A stretch of 64,000 nt of DNA from Halioglobus sp. Lineage in GTDB: Bacteria; Pseudomonadota; Gammaproteobacteria; Pseudomonadales; Halieaceae. The notes under the pieces were generated by a model, which worked only from the letters and a program-made list of their open reading frames with translations, made no database searches and was not told the DNA's origin. The stretch covers positions 1-64,000 of the forward strand of contig JAGRIH010000007.1 of the NCBI GenBank assembly GCA_020443345.1, written 5' to 3'. Position numbers and translations under genes: made by a program. Of this stretch, positions 55,552 through 64,000 are shown piece after piece (the first letter of the stretch is position 1; each line of letters begins with the position of its first letter).

Positions 55552-56888
55552 GCTGCCCACGCCACCAGTACAATAGCGGCGCCGCCCAGCACCGGTGCCG
55601 CCAGCAGGTCGCGCCAGCGCAGGGTCTGCGCCAGCGGTTTCAGCGCGCCCAGCAGCAGCAGGCTGATCAGTGTAAAGGAGGCGCCCAGGGCCGCGAACAG
55701 ACTGTGAGTAGTCAGCTTATCGAGGGCATGCAAGGTCAGGATCAGCGCCAGCAGCGCGGCCGGCCCACTGATCATGACGCCCAGAAACCGGCGGATGCGA
55801 CCGGTCGAAATCAGCGCCAGGCGAAAGCTGTGCAGGCTGCACAGCGGTATGATGATCCAGCTGAAGCGGGCAAACAGCAGCATCGGCTGATCGAACTTGT
55901 TTGGCGGCAACAGCGCTATGAGCTGCGGCACCAGCAGCATACACAGGACCGATACCGCGCCGCCGCACAGGAACGCCCCGTTCCAGCCGATGCGCAGGAA
56001 CCTGGCCAGATTGGCGGGAGCTGCACCCGACGCGCGATTGATCTCCGGCAGCGCGGCGTTGCTCACCAGCATGATCATCTGGTCGATGATCTGAAATAGC
56101 TGCAGTACGATGGCGACTTCGCCGATCAGCCGCAGGTCGTCGGCGAGATGGCGATAGAACACCAGCAGCCCCGGCGTCATGCAAACCAGCAGGAAGGTGG
56201 CGCAGCCCAGCGCGGCGCCACTGCGCAGGTAAAAACGCAGAAATCGTGTGTTCCAGCGCAAGCCGATGCGATGAAACCGGTTGTGGTACACACGCCAGGC
56301 CACCGCCAGCTTGCACCACCAGACGGCGCACTGACACAGGGCGATACTGAGCAGCGCGGCGCCCGCAGAGGCCAGGGACAGCGCTGCCACCACTTCCACT
56401 GTCGTAAAAAAGACGGAAATGTAAAGCCAGTACAGGCTGCGATTGTGGGCCACGAACAGCGCGGAAAACCAGCCCGTGAGACTTCTGGCCAGCACGCCCT
56501 GGGAGTAGACGATGACCAGCAGCCGCAAGCCGGGTTGGTCCTCGAACAGCGCCGCGGAGGCGATGATACCGAGGCAGCACAGCGTGCCCAGCAGCAGCCG
56601 CAGCGCCAGTCCCGAGCCGATCAGTGCCGCACGACGGGTGGGGTCGGTGCGCACATGCTCGCTGATCAGCAGTTCGTTCATGCCCCACATCGCCAGCGGC
56701 ATGAACAAGACGTACCAGTTCTGCGCATAGGTGTAGTAGCCGTACAGCTCTACCCCGATCAGATGCACGAACACGGCAATATACATGCCGCGCAGCAAGA
56801 GGTAGTAGCCCTTGGTAACTGCCAGGTAGGCGCCGTTGGCCAGCGCCGCGCGCAGGCCCGTGGGCGTGCTCTGTAGCGCACTGCCCAT
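55548..56888 (-). CDS. Polysaccharide flippase (Wzx-like, MOP superfamily)
   Basis: A 446-residue protein with 12-14 membrane segments: AYLAVTKGYYLLLRGMYIAV, LYGYYTYAQNWYVLFMPLAM, WGMNELLISEHVRTDP. This is the layout of polysaccharide biosynthesis flippases that move undecaprenyl-linked repeats across the inner membrane. ATG 56888 is preferred; the long frame from 57554 runs through the upstream gene and is artefactual. Confidence 0.85.
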   Translation of the reverse strand: MGSALQSTPTGLRAALANGAYLAVTKGYYLLLRGMYIAVFVHLIGVELYGYYTYAQNWYVLFMPLAMWGMNELLISEHVRTDPTRRAALIGSGLALRLLLGTLCCLGIIASAALFEDQPGLRLLVIVYSQGVLARSLTGWFSALFVAHNRSLYWLYISVFFTTVEVVAALSLASAGAALLSIALCQCAVWWCKLAVAWRVYHNRFHRIGLRWNTRFLRFYLRSGAALGCATFLLVCMTPGLLVFYRHLADDLRLIGEVAIVLQLFQIIDQMIMLVSNAALPEINRASGAAPANLARFLRIGWNGAFLCGGAVSVLCMLLVPQLIALLPPNKFDQPMLLFARFSWIIIPLCSLHSFRLALISTGRIRRFLGVMISGPAALLALILTLHALDKLTTHSLFAALGASFTLISLLLLGALKPLAQTLRWRDLLAAPVLGGAAIVLVAWAA

Positions 56889-56955
56889 CACGCCGCGACC
56901 ACCGCGCACGGGTGTCGCAGGCCTGCCGGGGGCGGCGCCTGGGGCCCGGGAGGGC

Positions 56956-57993
56956 TCACGCGCTGCCGTCCCGGGCGTGCTGGCACAGGGTCTCGACCAC
57001 GTATTCGGCGAGATTCGGTACGCCGCGGCGGTAGTCGGCAACGCGCTGGCGCCACTTGGCGGCGGGCAGTGTGTCGATGTCTGCCAGTGCCCGCCGCACA
57101 GTGTCCACGCTGACATCCGGTACTTTCCACAGCAGTTGCCGGGCCGCCAGGTCATCGGTATAGCAGCGCCTGTCGCCGGTGGCATAGATGGCCGGAACGC
57201 CCAGCAGGACGGCCTCGCCGGCCATGGTGGCGCTCTCCCCGATATAGCAGTCGCAGTGCGCCAGCAGGTGATGCACCGCGTGGACGGGACCGCGGTAGGC
57301 GCAGTCTTGCAGGTCCGCCGGCAGCGGTGTTTCCGAGGAAACATGCACCCTGCCCCGGGTGGCCAGAGAACGCACGAGCTGGCGCAGTGTCGCCGGATGC
57401 CAGCTGCGGTATCCCAGATCGTGATTGGCCTGCCAACTGACCAGGCGCAGGAAGAAGTTGCTGCTGCCGGGCGCCAGCCCCGCGGACAGCGCCAGCTCGC
57501 GGTCCGGGGAGAAATTCTGCGGGTGGAAATAGGAGCAATCCTTGGTGCCTGCAAAGCGCGTGGTGCGGCCCCGGGCTATCGGCCCAGCGTAGGATTGGGG
57601 CACATAGAGGTGGGAAATGAAAGGCAGCGTCAGCCGGTGCTGCAGCGGAGCGCGCTCGGTGTCGTAGAAACTCACGCTGGGAATGCCCAGCAGTTTGCCG
57701 ACGTGGGCGATGGCCACGCCGCCAAATCCACACATGACGTCCGGTCGAAACCCTCTGGCCAGGCGCAGCAGAGCCACGTCGCGCCGCACCAGTTCCAGCG
57801 CCAGCGCCGCGATGCCGCCGCCGGCGCGGGAGAGCACCTGGTGGTCGAGTTCAAAAGCGTCCAGCAGCGCGGTGGTGACATCCTTGTGTCTGCTGGCGAT
57901 GCAAACGGGGTGGCCTGCTTGCTGCAGTCGCCGTATCGGGTTGAGGAAAAACAGCACATCCGCCGGGTGGACGATATCAAGGAGCACGCGCAT
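56956..57993 (-). CDS. DUF354 family glycosyltransferase-like protein
   Basis: A 345-residue GT-B-fold protein of the DUF354 group: MRVLLDIVHPADVLFFLNPI at the start, PDVMCGFGGVAIAHVGKLLGIP, and DCYIGESATMAGEAVLLGVPAI with the nucleotide-binding loop. The family is found in archaeal and bacterial surface-polysaccharide loci. ATG 57993 gives the conserved start; it lies 67 bp before the flippase gene. Confidence 0.83.
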   Translation of the reverse strand: MRVLLDIVHPADVLFFLNPIRRLQQAGHPVCIASRHKDVTTALLDAFELDHQVLSRAGGGIAALALELVRRDVALLRLARGFRPDVMCGFGGVAIAHVGKLLGIPSVSFYDTERAPLQHRLTLPFISHLYVPQSYAGPIARGRTTRFAGTKDCSYFHPQNFSPDRELALSAGLAPGSSNFFLRLVSWQANHDLGYRSWHPATLRQLVRSLATRGRVHVSSETPLPADLQDCAYRGPVHAVHHLLAHCDCYIGESATMAGEAVLLGVPAIYATGDRRCYTDDLAARQLLWKVPDVSVDTVRRALADIDTLPAAKWRQRVADYRRGVPNLAEYVVETLCQHARDGSA

Positions 57994-58040
57994 ATGTTTG
58001 TCGACAGCTCTCACTCACGCCCGGCGGAGTATCATGCCGC

Positions 58041-59567
58041 TCAGCAGTCCGCACCCGCAGCGGCGCCTGTGGCGCGTCCCGCGCCCGGCAAGCGGTCGTG
58101 TTCTGCCAGCAGGTCGTGGATGCGCTCGGCCAGGTGCGGCGGGAGTTGGGACCAGTCGAAGCGCCACTGCCAGTTGCCCCGGGTGGTGCCGGGCGTGTTC
58201 ATGCGGTGGCGGCCGTCCAGCCCGAGGAAATCCTGCCAGGGGATGATCGCGGTATTGGCGACAGAGGCCATCGCCTGGCGAATCAGCATCCAGGGCATGT
58301 CTTCGGGCGGGTGGCCGAAACAGGCGTATACGCGCTCGCGCAGGGCCGGACTGAGACTGTCAAACCAGCCCAGTGTGGTGTTGTTGTCGTGCGTGCCGGT
58401 ATAGACGATATCGCCGCGCTGATGCCGGTGCGGCAGGTAGGGGTTGTCGGGATTGCCGTCAAAGGCAAACTGCAGTATCAACATGCCGGGCAGGGAAAAC
58501 TCCGCGCGCAGCGCCTCCACTTCCGCGCTGATACTGCCCAGGTTTTCGGCCACCAGACACAGCTCGGGATAGCGCTGGCGCACCAGCGCGAGCAGTTCGC
58601 GGCCCGGTGCCGGCACCCACCGTCCGTCTCGCGCACAAGTCGCAGCGGCCGGTATTTCCCAGTAGGCCTGCAGCGCCCGAAAGTGGTCGATGCGCACGAT
58701 ATCGAACTGTCTCGAGGCGGAATCGAAGCGCTGCAGCCACCACTGGAAATCGCTGTCACGCATGGCCTGCCAGTTGTACTGCGGGTTGCCCCACAGCTGC
58801 CCCTCGGCGCTGAAGTAGTCCGGCGGTACCCCCGTCACTGTGCGCGGCTTACCCGCGTCGTCCAGGTCGAACAGGTTCTGGTGCGCCCAGACGTCGGCGC
58901 TTTCCAGGTGCACGTAGATGGGCAGGTCGCCAAACAGCAGGACGCCGCGCTGCCTGGCGTAGCGCCGCAACTCGTCCCACTGACAGTGAAACACGAACTG
59001 GCGAAAGCGCAGCCGGGCAATTCGCGACTCCAGGTGCAGCGCCCGGCGCTCGCAGGCTTCGCGCTCACAGTCGCGCAGGCCCGGCGGCCAGGTGGTCCAG
59101 GGGCGGCGCTGCGAGGTGTCCCGAAAGGCCTGGAAGCGCGCGTAGTGGGTCAGCCAGAATTCGCTCCGGGCCAGAAAGCGGCGATACGCGGACGCCACTG
59201 GGGACTGCGCCGCCCCCGCCATCTCCTGCAGGAAAGCGTCGCTGGCGATGTCGAGGGCGGCGCGCTTGTGTTCGGGTCCATCCCGGCCCTGTTCTGCCTG
59301 CTGCTCGGCCAGCCAGCCCCGCTCGACCAGCCACTGCAGATCGATCAGGTCCGGGTTTCCGGCGTGCACGGAAAACGCCTGGTAGGGGCAGCCGTCGGGG
59401 TGGGTGGGGCCCAGCGGCAGCACCTGCCATATCTGCAGGCCGGCGGCGGCCAGCAGGTCCACGAAGCGCCGCGCCTGCTGCCCGAACTCGCCGCCGTAGC
59501 CCTCCCCCGGCAGGCTGCTGGGGTGCAGCAGGACCCCGGCCCGGCGACACTCCAGCAGTGGGTTCAT
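58041..59567 (-). CDS. malQ: 4-alpha-glucanotransferase
   Basis: A 508-residue GH77 amylomaltase. Catalytic residues: nucleophile Asp in VRIDHFRALQAYWEIP, acid Glu in LVAENLGSISAEVE, and THDNNT. It disproportionates maltodextrins. ATG 59567 overlaps the GH57 stop (ATGA), so it is coupled to it. The Ala/Gly-rich C-terminus is longer than needed. Confidence 0.93.
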   Translation of the reverse strand: MNPLLECRRAGVLLHPSSLPGEGYGGEFGQQARRFVDLLAAAGLQIWQVLPLGPTHPDGCPYQAFSVHAGNPDLIDLQWLVERGWLAEQQAEQGRDGPEHKRAALDIASDAFLQEMAGAAQSPVASAYRRFLARSEFWLTHYARFQAFRDTSQRRPWTTWPPGLRDCEREACERRALHLESRIARLRFRQFVFHCQWDELRRYARQRGVLLFGDLPIYVHLESADVWAHQNLFDLDDAGKPRTVTGVPPDYFSAEGQLWGNPQYNWQAMRDSDFQWWLQRFDSASRQFDIVRIDHFRALQAYWEIPAAATCARDGRWVPAPGRELLALVRQRYPELCLVAENLGSISAEVEALRAEFSLPGMLILQFAFDGNPDNPYLPHRHQRGDIVYTGTHDNNTTLGWFDSLSPALRERVYACFGHPPEDMPWMLIRQAMASVANTAIIPWQDFLGLDGRHRMNTPGTTRGNWQWRFDWSQLPPHLAERIHDLLAEHDRLPGAGRATGAAAGADC

Positions 59568-61306
59568 CCGCCGTCTTTGCTGTGGTGGCGCATCACGCCG
59601 CCGCGCGCCGGGTCGCCGCCGCCGCGCGAAATAACTTCGGAAAGATAGGCGGGGGCCTCGACGTTGATCATCTGGTAGAGGTTGGCCAGGTGCATGCGGT
59701 ACAACTGGTCGAACTGGTTGACCGTGGCCGGGGGGTTGTAATCGCCGAACCACCAGAACCAGTCAGAACCTTCACAGATCGCCAGTTGGCGCAGAGCGGC
59801 TGCGCTCTCCGCTTCGTTCAGGCGCCCCGCCGCCATCTGTTCGTCCAGGCTGCGTTTGGCTTCGACCAGGATTTCCCAGGCGCGGTTCTTGTCCGGCTCG
59901 CCAATCCAGGTGGAAAAGCTGCCGTACACCCAGCTGCCGGCCACGAGCTTGTCCGTCTGCACCGGTTGCGGCGCACTGTCGCGCAGAAAATGCTCGAAGG
60001 TGGTCATGCGCAGCAGGGGGTGCTCCGCCAGACGCCGGTACAGGTCACTGAGAAAATAAAAACCGTTCTCGGGGTAGTACTCCCAGGCGTTCTCCCCGTC
60101 CAGGATAATGGTGATAAGGCAGTTGTTGCGGTCCGGGCACAGCCCGGCGATCGTTTCCATGTGCCCGATGAGGTTGCCCACCGCATCCTCGGCATGCCAG
60201 TCCGAATAGGTGAAGCCGATGAGGTCGGACAGGCCGTCATCGCGAAAGAAGCAGTCCACCGGTGCGTCCCCGAAACGGTAGACGCGGTGGCGGCACGTCG
60301 ATTCATCTGTTTTATGGCTGTTGTGCAGCACGCTGCCGCCGCTGGCGACCCAGCGAAAACCGCTGTGCGCAAACTGCGTCAGGGCCTGCTCGCTGACGCC
60401 GCCCTCCGAGGGCCACAGGCCGGCAGAGGGGCGTCCGAAGGCCCGCTCGAATACCACCCTGCCGCGATCCAGTTGCCACTGCACCCGCGCCGCGCCGCCG
60501 GGATAGTCGGTGGTGATCGGCAGTCGCATCTCCGGCGCGGCCTGCGTGGCGCAGCGCATATCCAGCAGCAGGGGTACGATGGGGTGCGCGTAGGGGCTCA
60601 TGCTCAACTCCACCTGGCCGCGCTCGGACAGGCGGCGGTAGCGGGGAATCAGCGACTGCAACTGCTGCAGAATGATCTCCAGCAGTTGGCGGCGATCGTG
60701 CAGGCTGAAATTGTACGCCTTGTCCTGCAGTTCCCGGACGCGCGTGTCCGAGCGCCGCACCGATTCGGCCATCCAGCTCAGGTGGTACCAGACCAGCAGA
60801 TCGGCCAGGAACTGGTTGGAGGCGTAAACCAGGCTCGAAGGGTGCTTCCGATACCACTCGGCCATGGTCGCCAGGCGCTGGTAGGGCTCGAAGCGCGCGA
60901 TCATGCGCTCGGGATTGGCCCGCAGGCAGGCCTGCATCAGACGCAGTCGTGCCGGTTCGTCGCCCGGCAGCGCCGGCTCGGCCAGTTCCGCCAGCAGAGC
61001 GTCCCTGATCGCCCCGTGACCGGTGAGATAGGCGCTGATCTGGGCGATGTAATCCTCGATCTGCTCCAGCAGTATGGGCGCGAAGTTCACCACCGCACGG
61101 GCCTGGGGCACCGCCTCGAGGTGGGCCGCCATGTCGGCGTAGTCCTTGATGGCGTGCAGGTAGACCCAGGGCAGGTGGAACTCACCGGTGCGCAGGTCGC
61201 GGTATTCCGGCTGGTGCATGTGCCAGCACAAGACCACGTTCATGGGTTTGTCGGCCGCTGCCCGGTCAGCGGGCGTCGTGTCATTAGGCATACTGTCACC
61301 GGGCAT
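59564..61306 (-). CDS. GH57 family glycoside hydrolase
   Basis: A 580-residue GH57 enzyme: motif 1 WHMHQPEY, nucleophile Glu in [12 protein letters not shown], acid Asp in [13 protein letters not shown]57 enzymes include alpha-amylases and 4-alpha-glucanotransferases. It overlaps glgC by 11 bp if started at ATG 61306; ATG 61291 would avoid this. Between glgC and malQ it probably trims or remodels glycogen. Confidence 0.9.
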   Translation of the reverse strand: MPGDSMPNDTTPADRAAADKPMNVVLCWHMHQPEYRDLRTGEFHLPWVYLHAIKDYADMAAHLEAVPQARAVVNFAPILLEQIEDYIAQISAYLTGHGAIRDALLAELAEPALPGDEPARLRLMQACLRANPERMIARFEPYQRLATMAEWYRKHPSSLVYASNQFLADLLVWYHLSWMAESVRRSDTRVRELQDKAYNFSLHDRRQLLEIILQQLQSLIPRYRRLSERGQVELSMSPYAHPIVPLLLDMRCATQAAPEMRLPITTDYPGGAARVQWQLDRGRVVFERAFGRPSAGLWPSEGGVSEQALTQFAHSGFRWVASGGSVLHNSHKTDESTCRHRVYRFGDAPVDCFFRDDGLSDLIGFTYSDWHAEDAVGNLIGHMETIAGLCPDRNNCLITIILDGENAWEYYPENGFYFLSDLYRRLAEHPLLRMTTFEHFLRDSAPQPVQTDKLVAGSWVYGSFSTWIGEPDKNRAWEILVEAKRSLDEQMAAGRLNEAESAAALRQLAICEGSDWFWWFGDYNPPATVNQFDQLYRMHLANLYQMINVEAPAYLSEVISRGGGDPARGGVMRHHSKDGG

Positions 61307-62564
61307 AGTGCAGCCGCTGTCCCAGCATGTCCGGCGTCACCAGCACGACACCGCCGGCGGAGACGTGAAAGCGCGCCGCGTCGGCCTCCGGGTCCACGCC
61401 AATGCAGGTGTCGGGTGGGATCTTGCAGCCCTTGTCGATCACTGCCTTGCGGATGGTGCAGCGTCGGCCGACTTCCACTTCCGGGAATATCACCGAGTCC
61501 TCCACCTTGGAATAAGAGCGCAGCTGCACGTTGCTGAACAGCAGGGAATGGCGCACGTACGAACCCGATACGATACAACCGCCGGCAATCATGGAGTCCA
61601 CCGCCATGCCGCGGCGGCCGTCGTCGTCGAACACGAACTTGGCTGGCGGCACCTGGTCCTGGTAGGTCCAGATGGGCCACTGCCGATCGTACAGGTTCAG
61701 CTCGGGACTGACGCCGATGAGCTCCAGGTTGGCTTCCCAGAAGGCGTCCACGGTGCCTACGTCACGCCAGTAGGCGGGCAGTCCCTGCGGGGCTGCCCGG
61801 AAGGGAAACGCCGTGACATTGAGGCGCCGGATGACATCCGGAATGATATCGCCCCCGAAATCGCGTTGTGATGCCGGGGTGTCGGCGTCGCGCAGCAGCT
61901 CCTCGATCAGTGTTTCAGTGCGAAATACATAGATGCCCATGGAGGCCAGTGCCGTGGTGTCGCTGCCCGGCATGGGAGTAGGGTGGCGCGGCTTTTCAGC
62001 GAACTCGACGATGCGGTTGTGGGCGTCGACGGCCATCACGCCAAAGGCCCGGGCCTGCTCCAGCGGTACCTCGACACAGCCCACGGTGAGATCGGCCGCG
62101 GCTTCCACGTGGGCCGCCAGCATGGTGCCGTAGTCCATCTTGTAGATATGATCGCCGGCCAGGATCAGCACATACTGCGGGTTGTGGGTGCGAATGATGT
62201 CGATGTTCTGGTAGATTGCATCGGCGGTGCCGGCGTACCAGGAAGTTTCCAGGCGCTGCTGTGCCGGCAGCAGTTCGATGAACTCACCCAGTTCCCCGCG
62301 CATGAAGCCCCAGCCGCGCTGCACGTGCCGGATCAGGCTGTGGGACTTGTACTGGGTGAGAATACCCACCCGGCGGATGCCGGAGTTGACGCAGTTGGAC
62401 AGCGGGAAATCGATAATCCGGAACTTGCCGCCAAAGGGCACCGCGGGCTTGGCGCGCCAGGTGGTGAGCTGCTGCAGCCGGGAGCCGCGGCCGCCGGCCA
62501 GTACCAGCGCCAGGGTGTCGCGGGTGAGACGGCTGACGTATCTGCCTGGGTCCTGCTCGTTCAT
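61296..62564 (-). CDS. glgC: Glucose-1-phosphate adenylyltransferase
   Basis: A 422-residue ADP-glucose pyrophosphorylase, the committed step of glycogen synthesis. Features: [34 protein letters not shown], and a C-terminal left-handed beta-helix with [20 protein letters not shown]. It is divergent from glgB (123 bp between), so both are likely controlled from the shared region 62565-62687. Confidence 0.95.
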   Translation of the reverse strand: MNEQDPGRYVSRLTRDTLALVLAGGRGSRLQQLTTWRAKPAVPFGGKFRIIDFPLSNCVNSGIRRVGILTQYKSHSLIRHVQRGWGFMRGELGEFIELLPAQQRLETSWYAGTADAIYQNIDIIRTHNPQYVLILAGDHIYKMDYGTMLAAHVEAAADLTVGCVEVPLEQARAFGVMAVDAHNRIVEFAEKPRHPTPMPGSDTTALASMGIYVFRTETLIEELLRDADTPASQRDFGGDIIPDVIRRLNVTAFPFRAAPQGLPAYWRDVGTVDAFWEANLELIGVSPELNLYDRQWPIWTYQDQVPPAKFVFDDDGRRGMAVDSMIAGGCIVSGSYVRHSLLFSNVQLRSYSKVEDSVIFPEVEVGRRCTIRKAVIDKGCKIPPDTCIGVDPEADAARFHVSAGGVVLVTPDMLGQRLHYAR

Positions 62565-62687
62565 CGCCGTTGCGTCGATCCGGAAACTGGTGAGTTTACT
62601 TGCATTTGGTCACGGTCAGGTAATATTGTGGACAACAAAAATGAATCTGTCCTCTTTTCGTGTTGATATAAATCAGTCTCGCGTCCG

Positions 62688-64000
62688 ATGAAAAAAGATG
62701 CGGCCGATCCGGCCATTGACGACGACATACGGCGCGTCCTGGCGGGGCGCCACCACGACCCCTTCAGCGTGCTGGGTTGTCACCGGCAGGGCGGGCACTG
62801 GCAGGTGCGCGCGCTGCTGCCCGGCGCCGCGGCCGCGCAGGTGGCGACCGACGGTGCCGTCGTTGACATGCAGCGCCTGTCCGGCAGCGACCTGTTCAGC
62901 GCTGCGCTCGCGGGCGCCGCCTGTCCCGACTACCAGTTGCGCTGGCTCGCCCCTGACGGCCAGTGGCAGCAGGCCCACGACCCGTACCGTTTCGGGACGG
63001 GCATCGGCGATCTGGATCTGCATTTGTTCGGCGAGGGCCGGCACCAGCATCTCTACCGGGTGCTGGGGGCGCACTGCTGTACGCAGCAGGGCGTGCGCGG
63101 GGTGCGCTTCGCCACCTGGGCGCCCAACGCCGTGCGGGTCAGTGTGGTGGGCGACTTCAACCGCTGGCACGGACTGTGCCACCCCATGCGCAGCCGGGGC
63201 TCCAGCGGCGTGTGGGAGCTGTTCGTCCCGGGGCTGGATGCCGGTGAGAAGTACAAGTTTGAACTGCGCGACCAGCGCGGTGCGCTGCACCTGAAGGCGG
63301 ACCCCTACGGCAACCGCTTCGAACTGCGCCCGGCTAACGCCGCCCTCGTTTGCGCGCCCTCGGACTTCCAGTGGACGGACCGCGCCTGGCTGGAGCGGCG
63401 CGCCCACTGGGACTGGCAGCGCACCCCGCTGTCGATCTACGAGTTTCACCCCGGATCCTGGCGACGCGATGCACAGGGCGACTTTCTCAACTTTCGCGAG
63501 ATTGCGGTGCAACTGGCGGAGTATGTGACGGCACTGGGCTTTACCCATGTCGAACTGCTGCCGGTCATGGAGCACCCGCTGGATGACTCCTGGGGTTACC
63601 AGACGACCGGCTATTTCGCGCCGTCGCAGCGCTTTGGCAGCCCCGACGATTTCCGCTTTTTCGTCGATCACCTGCACGGTGCCGGCATCGGCGTCATTCT
63701 GGATTGGGTGCCGGCGCACTTTCCCCGCGACGCGCATGCGCTGGCCCGCTTCGACGGCACCGCCCTGTACGAACACGAGGATCCGCGGCGCGGCGAGCAC
63801 ACCGACTGGGGCACGCTGATTTTCAATTACGGGCGCAACGAGGTGAAGAACTTTCTGCTGGCCAGCGCCAACTACTGGCTGGAGGAGTTCCACCTGGACG
63901 GGCTGCGCGTCGACGCGGTGGCCTCCATGCTGTACCTGGATTATTCGCGCCAGCCCGGCCAGTGGCTGCCCAACCGCCACGGCGGCCGGGAAAATCTGGA
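62688..64000 (+). CDS. glgB: 1,4-alpha-glucan branching enzyme (5' part, runs off the window)
   Basis: The open frame from ATG 62688 covers 437 codons and has no stop before the window ends. N-terminal carbohydrate-binding segment [20 protein letters not shown]48 domain ([21 protein letters not shown]), then the GH13 region [20 protein letters not shown] and [20 protein letters not shown], with the nucleophile region [19 protein letters not shown] at the right edge. It forms alpha-1,6 branches of glycogen. Confidence 0.95.
   Translation, partial: MKKDAADPAIDDDIRRVLAGRHHDPFSVLGCHRQGGHWQVRALLPGAAAAQVATDGAVVDMQRLSGSDLFSAALAGAACPDYQLRWLAPDGQWQQAHDPYRFGTGIGDLDLHLFGEGRHQHLYRVLGAHCCTQQGVRGVRFATWAPNAVRVSVVGDFNRWHGLCHPMRSRGSSGVWELFVPGLDAGEKYKFELRDQRGALHLKADPYGNRFELRPANAALVCAPSDFQWTDRAWLERRAHWDWQRTPLSIYEFHPGSWRRDAQGDFLNFREIAVQLAEYVTALGFTHVELLPVMEHPLDDSWGYQTTGYFAPSQRFGSPDDFRFFVDHLHGAGIGVILDWVPAHFPRDAHALARFDGTALYEHEDPRRGEHTDWGTLIFNYGRNEVKNFLLASANYWLEEFHLDGLRVDAVASMLYLDYSRQPGQWLPNRHGGRENL

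Noticed and set aside
54278-55573. Longer start for the 54278-55447 gene
   Set aside because: The extra 42 residues come from a different reading of the 35-codon mini-ORF region, lack a ribosome site and would run into the flippase gene.

Overview
The window looks like the chromosome of a high-GC marine gammaproteobacterium. The leuS-lptE-holA and miaB-phoH-ybeY-corC-lnt blocks, cmoAB, cbpAM, a LexA-box imuA/imuB system and a glycogen cluster all fit the OM60/Halieaceae-Cellvibrionales lineage; that family-level guess is inference. No rRNA, tRNA or CRISPR array was seen.

Region 1 (1-6.5 kb) is accessory DNA, visibly more AT-rich than the rest. It is part of an integron cassette array without a visible integrase: several attC-like sites separate a RelE/HigB-type toxin-antitoxin cassette, a ParE-type toxin-antitoxin cassette in reverse orientation, an mPGES-1-like MAPEG membrane protein, an orphan protein and a GFA-family protein. 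An IS91-family element (frameshifted HUH transposase plus tyrosine recombinase) sits in the array, apparently abutting an attC core site.

Region 2 (6.5-27.4 kb) is mostly core genome: tspO; SOS mutagenesis genes imuA and imuB, each near a perfect LexA box but separated by an OsmC-like gene and a DUF2788 gene; cbpA-cbpM; the envelope, tRNA and ribosome block holA-lptE-leuS and lnt-corC-ybeY-phoH-miaB; a DUF1820 gene, an aminotransferase, a CbiM-like permease, ilvD and a DUF1993 gene. Two 96-bp ungapped related intergenic elements lie upstream of cbpA and of the DUF1993 gene.

Region 3 (27.6-33.2 kb) is the most interesting part. A four-gene operon encodes a stand-alone carrier protein, a fused MBOAT acyltransferase-SGNH protein, an adenylation enzyme and an acyl-CoA-dehydrogenase-like flavoprotein. 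The logic is that of dltABCD (ligase, carrier, MBOAT exporter/transferase, SGNH protein), but the adenylation pocket reads as a prolyl code and the dehydrogenase is what PltE/RedW-type pathways use to turn prolyl-S-carrier into pyrrole-2-carboxyl-S-carrier. I infer a Plt-Dlt hybrid that makes a pyrrole-2-carboxyl (or prolyl) thioester in the cytoplasm and esterifies it to an envelope or secreted acceptor.

Region 4 (33.3-49.5 kb) carries lon with a heat-shock-like promoter, a DUF2007 gene with cmoB and cmoA, a phosphoribosyltransferase, an aromatic/aspartate aminotransferase, the ABC-F ATPase gene uup, a thiolase, heme A synthase, a DNA glycosylase with a CDGSH protein, and a DUF1800-DUF1501 pair. 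Region 5 (49.6-58 kb) is a surface-polysaccharide locus with GT4, two GT2 enzymes, two membrane proteins, a flippase and a DUF354 protein. Region 6 (58-64 kb) is a glycogen/maltodextrin cluster: malQ, a GH57 enzyme and glgC on the minus strand, and divergent glgB running off the right edge.
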